Source: Flavipsychrobacter sp.
GTDB lineage: Bacteria; Bacteroidota; Bacteroidia; Chitinophagales; Chitinophagaceae
Length of the DNA: 64,000 nucleotides
NCBI GenBank assembly: GCA_016787265.1
Contig: JAEUVF010000016.1
Span: 62,001-126,000 of the forward strand
Reading direction: 5' to 3'
The translations under genes and the position numbers were made by a program. A model generated the notes under the pieces. The model searched no databases. It had not been told where the DNA came from and saw only the letters and a program-made list of their open reading frames with translations. How positions within the stretch are numbered: position 1 is the first letter of the stretch; every line of letters starts with the position of its first letter. Positions 35,859 to 42,455 of this stretch are shown in pieces.

Positions 35859-36605
35859 ATGAAACTTTTATCTACACTTTTCGTGTTGCTTTCTTTGGCA
35901 TTTCCAGGACAGGCACAAACAGATGCCATCACTACCAGTAAGGGAATATTGGAAATCCATCCGGTTTACCATGGTTCTTTCTGGATGAACTGGAATAGTC
36001 TGAATATCGCTGTTGATCCTTATGGCGGCTTTGAGCGATATAAGGAAATGGGTAAAGCTGACCTGGTATTAATTACGGATATACATGGAGACCATCTGGA
36101 TAGCAGCACACTGGTGAAGCTGGATCTGGTGAATACCGTACTGGTAGCCCCCAAATTGGTTAAAGACCGATTGGTAAAAATTCTACCCCAGGATCAGAAG
36201 ATACTGGAATTGGCCAATGGTGATTCGCTGGAATGGAGTGGAATCCGGATTCATGCCATACCCATGTATAACCTACCCGATACAGCAGGATCCAGGCATC
36301 CGAGGGGGAGGGGTAATGGTTATTTACTTACAATCGGAGGGAAAAGAATTTATATTTCCGGAGATACAGAGGATATTCCCGAAATGCGTAACCTCAAAAG
36401 AGTCGACATCGCTTTCTTATGCATGAATAAACCCTATACGATGGATATTCAACAGGCTGCAAGTGCCACGCTGGCTTTTCGTCCGGCTATTGTTTACCCC
36501 TTTCATTTCCGGCAGCCCGGAGGCTTTAGTGACATAAAGGAATTCGCCCGCCTGGTAGAGGAAGGGGATGCTTCTATTGAAGTACGAATAAGGTCCTGGT
36601 ATTAA
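35859..36605 (+). CDS. Exported MBL-fold (UlaG-like) metallohydrolase
   Basis: 248 residues. A signal peptide is present (about 1-20, ending FPGQAQ). The metallo-beta-lactamase fold is recognised from the metal-binding motif THGD-type sequence DIHGDHLD near residue 80, a later ISGDTEDIPEM near 166 and the terminal YPFHFRQPGGF near 215. Spacing is that of the UlaG/YtnP-like group, whose members act on lactones or phosphodiesters or have unknown substrates. Export to the periplasm is a Bacteroidota habit for this group. It is a single gene, divergent from the secreted protein at 33951. The substrate is not predictable. Confidence 0.88.
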   Translation: MKLLSTLFVLLSLAFPGQAQTDAITTSKGILEIHPVYHGSFWMNWNSLNIAVDPYGGFERYKEMGKADLVLITDIHGDHLDSSTLVKLDLVNTVLVAPKLVKDRLVKILPQDQKILELANGDSLEWSGIRIHAIPMYNLPDTAGSRHPRGRGNGYLLTIGGKRIYISGDTEDIPEMRNLKRVDIAFLCMNKPYTMDIQQAASATLAFRPAIVYPFHFRQPGGFSDIKEFARLVEEGDASIEVRIRSWY

Positions 36606-36699
36606 AAAAAACTATCCTTCATGGGGAATGGATTACCAAATGGGTATTCCTTTCCCCGATTTTTTTTATTGCGGCAATTAATTCTGCCAGTACTCTTCA

Positions 36700-36715
36700 T
36701 GGCACAATCGTTGAA
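36700..36715 (+). promoter_or_regulatory. Candidate sigma-54-type promoter before lipoprotein gene
   Basis: TGGCAC, 5 bases, then TTGAA. The -24 box is perfect and the -12 box differs from TTGCA at one base. The start codon at 36745 is 40 bp after the -24 box. The enhancer-like element seen at the two efflux sites was not found upstream of this one. Confidence 0.4.
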
Positions 36716-36744
36716 TAATGTTTCGTGAACCTAATTACAACATT

Positions 36745-37386
36745 ATGAAATCAACACAGTATTTAGTCATGATTGGAATAGCAGCCTCTTCTCTGGTTGC
36801 TTGCGAGAACAACAGTGCAAAAGATGAACAGATAGCTGAAGATATTGAAAACTATATAGATTCTGTTTCTACCAATGTCTCAAACTATACGAAAGAATCC
36901 TGGGATGAAATCAGTGCTTCTTATGCAGCTAAAAAAGCTGAGTTGAAAGCAGAAGGTCGTGAATTATCAGCTGAAGTAAAAGAAGAGATGGAGGAAGCTG
37001 AACAGAAATTTGCCGCCCTTAGAACAAAGTTTGAATCAAATATAAAAGCCACCGAGTCGAAGCAGGCCATGCGTGACGAGCTCTTTGGTACTGGTAAAGT
37101 TGGTAATGATATGTCATTTGCCTGGGTAACGGCTGCCAATGCGAAAGAAGTGTATATCAATTTTGTAAATACAGTTGAAAGAAATAAAGACCGGTATACC
37201 CGTGAAGACTGGGACGAAATCAAAGTTCTTTATGAGGCGCTGGATAATCGAAAAAATGAAATTGAAAAAGAGCTTGCCGGGGCGGACAATCGCGAGATTG
37301 CTAAACAAAAAGTAAGATTCGTAGGAATCAAGGCAGTTAACCGCCTTACCGCAAAAGTGGATGAAAACACAGATTCCAAAAAATAA
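36745..37386 (+). CDS. Putative lipoprotein, charged helical (DUF6565-like)
   Basis: 213 residues from the ATG at 36745; a frame extension to 36718 would place polar residues before the signal sequence. The lipobox is LVAC at residues 16-19, followed by ENNS. The mature protein is very rich in E, K and A and seems to hold two similar helical units, each with SYTKESWDEI or RYTREDWDEIKVLYEA, so it may be an internal duplication. It is probably anchored to the outer membrane, facing the periplasm. A strong terminator follows at 37424. The promoter has a TGGCAC element. Function unknown; a stress-related role would fit but is not shown. Confidence 0.83.
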   Translation: MKSTQYLVMIGIAASSLVACENNSAKDEQIAEDIENYIDSVSTNVSNYTKESWDEISASYAAKKAELKAEGRELSAEVKEEMEEAEQKFAALRTKFESNIKATESKQAMRDELFGTGKVGNDMSFAWVTAANAKEVYINFVNTVERNKDRYTREDWDEIKVLYEALDNRKNEIEKELAGADNREIAKQKVRFVGIKAVNRLTAKVDENTDSKK

Positions 37387-37423
37387 GTAAGGAAATAAAA
37401 ATCTTAGCAGGACGGTTGGTTTG

Positions 37424-37455
37424 GCCCCTTATCTCCCGGGATAAGGGGCTTTTTT
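37424..37455 (+). terminator. Rho-independent terminator after lipoprotein gene
   Basis: A perfect 10-bp stem, GCCCCTTATC with GATAAGGGGC, encloses a 6-nt loop and is followed by six T residues on the plus strand. It ends just before the stop codon of the converging Fe-S protein gene. Confidence 0.9.
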
Positions 37456-37457
37456 AA

Positions 37458-38234
37458 TTATAAACTGGAAGCGATTAATTCAGCAATATCCAATACCTGG
37501 ATACTTTCTTCTTTTTCTTTATTCTTAATACCATCTGTTAACATGGTATTGCAAAAAGGACAGGCGGACGCAACCACTGTTGCTCCTGTATCAATGGCCT
37601 CTGCGGTTCTCTCCCAGTTTACCCTGGTAGTTCCTTTTTCCTCTTCCTTAAACATCTGCGCACCTCCCGCACCACAACAAAGTCCGTTACTGCGGCATCT
37701 TTTCATTTCAACCAGTTCTGCATCAAGCGCTTCCAATACCTTCCGGGGCGCTTCATAAATATTATTTGCCCTGCCCAGGTAACAGCTATCGTGGAAGGTG
37801 ATTTTTTTTCCTTTATAGGTGCCGCCTTCCTTTAACCTTACTTTACCTGTATCAATCAATTCCTGGAGATAGGTAGCGTGGTGTACAACTTCGTAGTTGC
37901 CCCCGAGTTCGGGATATTCATTTTTGAGGGTATTGAAGCAATGGGGACAGGTAGTAACAATTTTTTTGATGCCATAACCATTCAGGATCTGAATATTCTG
38001 GTAGGCCATCATCTGAAACATGAATTCATTTCCTGCTCTGCGGGCCGGATCACCTGTACACATTTCTTCTTTTCCAAGAATGGCAAAGCGAACGCCAACC
38101 GTGTTTAATATATGAACAAATGCTTTGGTTATTTTTTGAGCACGCTGATCAAAACTTCCTGCACAGCCAACCCAAAATAGTAATTCGGGATTTTCGCCGC
38201 TCGCCATCAATTCTGCCATCGTTGGTACCTGCAT
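37458..38234 (-). CDS. CCG-domain (Fe-S)-binding protein (HdrB/LutA-like)
   Basis: 258 residues from the ATG at 38234. The frame stays open upstream to 38669, but that part lies antisense to the yceI gene and has no family likeness. Two cysteine-rich CCG domains are present: WVGCAGSFDQR near 22 with TTCPHCFNTLKNEYP near 102, and HDSCYLGRAN with NGLCCGAGGAQMF near 200 and ACPFCNTML near 232. These bind Fe-S clusters in HdrB, GlpC and LutA proteins and pass electrons from lactate, glycerol-phosphate or other donors. The usual partner, a 4Fe-4S ferredoxin-like gene, is not adjacent on the upstream side, so its redox partner is unclear. Confidence 0.92.
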   Translation of the reverse strand: MQVPTMAELMASGENPELLFWVGCAGSFDQRAQKITKAFVHILNTVGVRFAILGKEEMCTGDPARRAGNEFMFQMMAYQNIQILNGYGIKKIVTTCPHCFNTLKNEYPELGGNYEVVHHATYLQELIDTGKVRLKEGGTYKGKKITFHDSCYLGRANNIYEAPRKVLEALDAELVEMKRCRSNGLCCGAGGAQMFKEEEKGTTRVNWERTAEAIDTGATVVASACPFCNTMLTDGIKNKEKEESIQVLDIAELIASSL

Positions 38235-38397
38235 AGAAAACGGTATTTTTTGTAAATCTAGAGGAATTGAATGAAATCTCCCCCTCCCTGTATAGCAGAA
38301 ATATGGTAATATGCTTTCAACGGTACAACGAACGAATATCCCTTGGTTTGCTGGCAGGAAGGAAGAATGGGAAAACTTATTCCTTAAATTAGTGTAT

Positions 38398-38934
38398 ATG
38401 TTAAAACTTCTGCTTGTCTTTGTTATTCTGATTCCGTCTGGCCTGGTAGCGCAGGTCCTTAAACCAGTTGATGCACCTGGGGCTGTAAGTTTTGTCATAA
38501 ATAATTTTGGATCAGGTGTAGATGGCAGTTTCAGGGGGCTTAAGGGCGAAATCCGTTTTGATACGACCAAACTAGCTGAAGCATCCATGAACGTTTCGGT
38601 AGACGCAGCCACAATTGAAACAGGCATCAATATGCGAAACCGGCACCTGCGCGGCGAAAAATATTTCAATGTCGAAAAATTTCCTGTTATTTCAATTCAG
38701 GGCAGCCAGGTTAAATCCGCGGGTAAAACGGATACGTACATGATGACTGCCAGAATAACAATAAAAGGTATTAGTAAATTATACACCATAACCTTTTCTG
38801 CGAAACCCCAGAAAAATGGCTTCTTTTTTGAAGGATTATTTACGCTTAACAGGAGAGACTTTGATGTCGGATCAGGCAGCATTAGCCTCGCAGATGAAGT
38901 AAAAGTTCGGCTGAAAGTGGCAGCACAACAATAA
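38398..38934 (+). CDS. YceI family periplasmic protein
   Basis: 178 residues from the ATG at 38398, where a signal peptide begins (MLKLLLVFVILIPSGLVAQ). The remainder has the YceI lipocalin-like beta-barrel pattern: FVINNFGSGVDGSFRGLKGEIRF-type strands, AATIETGINMRNRHLR with EKYFNVEKFPVISI, then ITIKGISKLYTI and FTLNRRDFDVGSGSISLADEVKV. YceI proteins bind isoprenoid lipids in structures known from other bacteria; the ligand here is unknown. It is divergent from the Fe-S protein gene and lies 61 bp upstream of the DinB gene, possibly in the same transcript. Confidence 0.92.
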   Translation: MLKLLLVFVILIPSGLVAQVLKPVDAPGAVSFVINNFGSGVDGSFRGLKGEIRFDTTKLAEASMNVSVDAATIETGINMRNRHLRGEKYFNVEKFPVISIQGSQVKSAGKTDTYMMTARITIKGISKLYTITFSAKPQKNGFFFEGLFTLNRRDFDVGSGSISLADEVKVRLKVAAQQ

Positions 38935-38995
38935 TTCAGCCGAAAAATTATGGAAATCATAAAAAGACTAAATTCGAAACCAAGATTTTAAATTC

Positions 38996-39496
38996 ATGCA
39001 TTTACAGTTAGCTGTTCAGAATGCATTTGGTCAGATGACTGATGTAATGGATCAACTGACCAATGCTCAATACACTCAATCCTGCGTAAACTTATCTGGC
39101 GCTACCATTGGTCAGCATACCCGCCACATTATTGAAATGTATCAATGTTTGCTGGCCGGATTACAGGATGGAGTGGTGAATTATGAAGCCCGGCAAAGGG
39201 ATATCCGGATCGAATCGGATAAGGAATTCGCGGCACAGTTATTCACAACTATTGAAAGAGCGGTTGATCAGCCCAACCAATCCCTGAATCTTTATGCCGG
39301 CTTTGATACCGATACCAGAGAACAGGTTCAGCTCGATACCAATTTTTACCGTGAAATCGCCTATAATCTCGAACATACCATCCACCATATGGCACTAATC
39401 AAGGTTGGACTGCTGGAGATTTCCGGTATAGTTATTCCTGTAGGTTTTGGAGTTGCTTCTTCCACCATCAAGTACAGACGTTCATGTGCACAGTGA
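38996..39496 (+). CDS. DinB family protein
   Basis: 166 residues, a single four-helix DinB/YfiT-type bundle. A metal-binding histidine pattern is visible: H38/H42-like GQHTRHIIEM near residue 40 and NLEHTIHHMALI near 122-130. Such proteins are metal-dependent hydrolases or thiol (bacillithiol or mycothiol) transferases in other bacteria, and often have no known role. No signal peptide. It overlaps the next gene (NRDE) by 13 bp and heads a tight four-gene operon with an ATP-grasp enzyme and a LysE exporter, so it may act on the same small molecule. That link is inference. Confidence 0.87.
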   Translation: MHLQLAVQNAFGQMTDVMDQLTNAQYTQSCVNLSGATIGQHTRHIIEMYQCLLAGLQDGVVNYEARQRDIRIESDKEFAAQLFTTIERAVDQPNQSLNLYAGFDTDTREQVQLDTNFYREIAYNLEHTIHHMALIKVGLLEISGIVIPVGFGVASSTIKYRRSCAQ

Positions 39497-40215
39497 GTTT
39501 TATTCCCGTACCCGGTGGTGCCCTGATCTGTTCCAACCGGGATGAAAAAATACAAAGAGCCCGAGCTGTTCCACCCAAATGGTACCAGGTTAACGGCAGC
39601 CCTCTTTTATTTCCCAAAGATCCTGATGCACAAGGTTCCTGGATTGCCATGAAACCCAATGGACAGATGGCTGTATTGTTAAATGGCGGATGGATTAAAC
39701 ATGAGCCGGTTTATCCCTATAGAAAGAGCAGGGGGCTGGTATTTCTCGAAATCTGTTCTGCCGATCACCTCCTGGATGGTTTCGAAGCTGTTCAGCTGGA
39801 CAAGATCGAGCCGTTTACAATGATCGTTTTTCAGGATGGCATACTCCAGGAGAATCGTTGGGATGGTGCGCAGAAATATACTCGTCAACTTCCTGCTACG
39901 GATCCGCATATCTGGTCCTCTGTAACCTTATACGAACCTTCTATAATTGAAAGAAGGCAATCCTGGTTCATCAACTGGCTCAGCCAAAATCCGGAGCCCA
40001 ATGCCCATTCGCTTCAGCGTTTTCATGAATTTGGCGGGGAAGGAGACCAGGACAATGACCTGCTCATGAACCGGAGAAATGAAATGCTGACGGTAAGTAT
40101 TACCTGCATGGAATGGAACCGGGAAACGGCCTGTATGTATTACACTGACCTGCATAGCCGGGAACAGTTTGAATGCCGGCTGGACGCTTTCTCACTTTCT
40201 GAACTCTCAACATGA
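39484..40215 (+). CDS. NRDE/TANGO2 family protein
   Basis: 243 residues. It starts MCTVSFIPVPGGALICSNRDE, the NRDE signature at residues 17-20 after a Cys-2 typical of Ntn-like hydrolase folds in this family. ARAVPPKW and GSPLLFPKDPDAQGSWIAM follow the family pattern. TANGO2 homologues are implicated in heme handling in eukaryotes and some bacteria; the bacterial function is poorly known. No signal peptide. It overlaps the upstream DinB gene by 13 bp and the downstream ATP-grasp gene by 4 bp (ATGA), which indicates translational coupling. Confidence 0.9.
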   Translation: MCTVSFIPVPGGALICSNRDEKIQRARAVPPKWYQVNGSPLLFPKDPDAQGSWIAMKPNGQMAVLLNGGWIKHEPVYPYRKSRGLVFLEICSADHLLDGFEAVQLDKIEPFTMIVFQDGILQENRWDGAQKYTRQLPATDPHIWSSVTLYEPSIIERRQSWFINWLSQNPEPNAHSLQRFHEFGGEGDQDNDLLMNRRNEMLTVSITCMEWNRETACMYYTDLHSREQFECRLDAFSLSELST

Positions 40216-41276
40216 CACTACTGCAAAAGGTACTCCATCGACCTTTTTTTATACGGCTTTTGAATTGGGAATACTGGTCATTTGGAACGGTTTATGCGCC
40301 CATCATTCCTGTCTGGCTCTGGTATTGCTTACGTGCCCGATCCCTGTTCTTTTTTTCCGCCTCCAACCCATCTATCGAAAACGGTGGTTTTTTGATGGAA
40401 TCCAAAAAGAAAATCTATGATCTGATACCAAAAGCGTACTATCCAAAAACAATTTATTTTAAGCTTCCCGCAGATCCGGTAAAGGTGCTCAGGCAGGTGA
40501 ATGCTGAAGGATTGCAGTACCCACTTATTTCCAAACCCGATATTGGTGCGCGTGGAATGGGGGTTCGCAAATTGAATAATCCGGAAGACCTGGAAAGATA
40601 CTGCCTTGAATCTCCTCTTGCTTTTCTTGTACAGGAATATGCTGACCTTCCGCTGGAAGCTGGTATTTTTTATTGTCGCCTTCCGGATGAAAAAAAGGGC
40701 CGGATCACAGGCATTGTTTCCAAGGAATTTTTGACCGTTCAGGGTGATGGTAAGCACACCATACGCGAACTCTGCAAGCTGGACAAGCGCTTTATCCTGC
40801 AGCTGGACGCACTCGAAAAAATGCATGGCAATAAACTGAATGAAGTATTGCCGAAAGGAATATCCAAAGAACTGGTGCCCTATGGGAATCATGCCAGGGG
40901 AGCCAAATTCATAGATGATACACACCGGGTAACTGCAGCACTGGATATGCAGATAGACCAAATCCTTCACCAGGTTGAGGGATTCTATTATGGACGAATG
41001 GATATACGTTTCAGTTCCTGGGAAGAACTCGAAAATGGATTGAATTTTTCCATAATTGAATTAAACGGTGCCGGATCAGAACCCACACATATGTACGATC
41101 CCCGCCATTCCATTTTTTTCGCCTGGAAGGAGATTATCCGGCACTGGAACTGGTGTTATCGCATCAGTAAAATCAATCACCGGAAAGGAATTCCTTACAT
41201 GAGTTTTCGGGATGGACGTAAAATGTTCCGGGATAATTCACAATTTGAAAAAACGATTGCCCAACTTTATATCTAG
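40212..41276 (+). CDS. ATP-grasp domain protein, membrane-proximal start
   Basis: 354 residues. The first 60 or so residues are hydrophobic and aromatic (WEYWSFGTVYAPIIPVWLWY) and could lie on or in the membrane. An ATP-grasp domain of the D-Ala-D-Ala-ligase/carboxylate-amine-ligase kind follows: YPLISKPDIGARGMGVRKL near 97-116 for the P-loop-like nucleotide grip, LVQEYADLP near 140, and YYGRMDIRFSS with IIELNGAGSEPTHMYDP near 255-295 for Mg-ATP binding. The reaction should join a carboxylate to an amine using ATP; the substrates are unknown. The 4-bp overlap with the NRDE gene and the LysE exporter 11 bp downstream suggest that it makes an exported product. Confidence 0.85.
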   Translation: MTLLQKVLHRPFFIRLLNWEYWSFGTVYAPIIPVWLWYCLRARSLFFFSASNPSIENGGFLMESKKKIYDLIPKAYYPKTIYFKLPADPVKVLRQVNAEGLQYPLISKPDIGARGMGVRKLNNPEDLERYCLESPLAFLVQEYADLPLEAGIFYCRLPDEKKGRITGIVSKEFLTVQGDGKHTIRELCKLDKRFILQLDALEKMHGNKLNEVLPKGISKELVPYGNHARGAKFIDDTHRVTAALDMQIDQILHQVEGFYYGRMDIRFSSWEELENGLNFSIIELNGAGSEPTHMYDPRHSIFFAWKEIIRHWNWCYRISKINHRKGIPYMSFRDGRKMFRDNSQFEKTIAQLYI

Positions 41277-41287
41277 CCGATTTTTCC

Positions 41288-42043
41288 ATGAGTACATTAT
41301 TACTGCTCTTTGGGGCCGGACTGTTGATCAGTTTCCTGGGAAGCCTGCCGCTGGGAACGCTGAATATCACCGCTATGCAGCTGGCGATCCAGGAGAATAT
41401 TCGTCGCGCTTTGTCCTATGCGGTTGGTGTAGCGATTGTTGAGCTGATTTATGTACGGCTTTCACTTAAAGGGATTGATTGGATTCTTGCCAACCAAAAG
41501 ATATTTTACTATATGGAATGGGCAACTGTGGCATTGTTTCTGATTCTTGGTTTGAGCAGTCTGATTGCTGCCAGGAAAAAAATGGGAACTCAAAAACCCA
41601 TTCAGCTTAACAACCGGATGAACCGGTTCTGGCTGGGTGTTTCGATGAGTGCCATTAATCCTGTTCAGATCCCCTTCTGGTTTTTATGGAGCGGTTACCT
41701 GTTTAGTACCAAATTACTACAATCAGACTCCCTTCATTTTAATGTGTACACATTCGGTATCGCAGTGGGAACTGTCAGCGGGCTGCTGTTGTTTATTTTC
41801 GGTGGCAGATGGCTGGTGAACAGGATCAATGCTTCCCAGCGTATCATTAATCTGCTGGTCGCAATTGTTTTTTTATTATCTGCCGCTATTCAGTTTTACC
41901 GGGTACTGAATAATCCGATGCAGGAACGGCTTCAACCAACCTCTTTCTCAATACCAGCCCGGTTGGATGTGATTGCCGGAACACCAATTGTTCTTCTCCC
42001 ATTTTCGTATATCCATGCCTGTAATAAAACTCCTGTGCCCTGA
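41288..42043 (+). CDS. LysE family amino acid exporter
   Basis: 251 residues, longer than the usual 205-220. Six helices are visible (about 1-25, 40-60, 72-92, 108-135, 150-175, 185-205). The LysE signature is in the first loop, GSLPLGTLNITAMQLAIQENIRRAL. The family exports basic or neutral amino acids or related metabolites. The final 45 residues carry no helix and are antisense to the 3' end of the converging GNAT gene; they may be a real extension or the result of a lost stop. It is the last gene of the DinB-NRDE-ATP-grasp operon and is a candidate exporter for its product. Confidence 0.86.
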   Translation: MSTLLLLFGAGLLISFLGSLPLGTLNITAMQLAIQENIRRALSYAVGVAIVELIYVRLSLKGIDWILANQKIFYYMEWATVALFLILGLSSLIAARKKMGTQKPIQLNNRMNRFWLGVSMSAINPVQIPFWFLWSGYLFSTKLLQSDSLHFNVYTFGIAVGTVSGLLLFIFGGRWLVNRINASQRIINLLVAIVFLLSAAIQFYRVLNNPMQERLQPTSFSIPARLDVIAGTPIVLLPFSYIHACNKTPVP

Positions 42044-42452
42044 TATTTGGGAGGTACACATGCAGCCAAACCTGCCCGAAGCCACGTTTACTACTTTCAG
42101 CCTCAGCCATTTTAAGCATACCAGACCCCCAGCCTCCTGAACGATGCGCGGCATCCAGGTAAAAGCGGGCGAGTTCAATACCAGAAAGATCGGGTTTTGC
42201 GAGTGCCAGGGTAGGGGTACCCATACGCAGGCAACCAACTACCTCACTTCCATAAACCAACTCGAGATAAAACCGGTCCGCTTTTTCAAGATCTGCCTGG
42301 ATGGCTGCTACTGAATACTGTTGCTGACAAAAAGCAGCAAGGTCTTCCGGTAGAAAGCCTGATTGGTGTACGTTCGCAAAACCGGAACTGCATAATGCCG
42401 CAATGGCCCCTGCATCAGGGGCCATTGCGTATCGAATTTCATATTGATCCAT
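41886..42452 (-). CDS. GNAT family N-acetyltransferase
   Basis: 188 residues with an acetyl-CoA-binding core. Motif A is visible as IELARFYLDAAHRSGGWGSGML near 95-115 (R/Q-x-x-G-x-G/A type), followed by GFGQVWLHVYLPNIRAQEFYYRHGY, the usual B motif around 130-155. The acceptor substrate is unknown. It starts 3 bp after the TonB-type barrel gene ends, so it is the second gene of that transcript. Its last 158 bp overlap the 3' part of the converging LysE gene, which is unusual for a compact but not overlapping genome. Confidence 0.88.
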   Translation of the reverse strand: MDQYEIRYAMAPDAGAIAALCSSGFANVHQSGFLPEDLAAFCQQQYSVAAIQADLEKADRFYLELVYGSEVVGCLRMGTPTLALAKPDLSGIELARFYLDAAHRSGGWGSGMLKMAEAESSKRGFGQVWLHVYLPNIRAQEFYYRHGYTKMGEEQLVFRQSHPTGLVLRKRLVEAVPASDYSVPGKTE

Positions 42453-42455
42453 ATA

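Noticed and set aside
38235..38669. Amino-terminal extension of the CCG-domain protein
   Set aside because: It is antisense to the yceI gene and the extra residues resemble no family; the inner ATG at 38234 gives the usual protein length.
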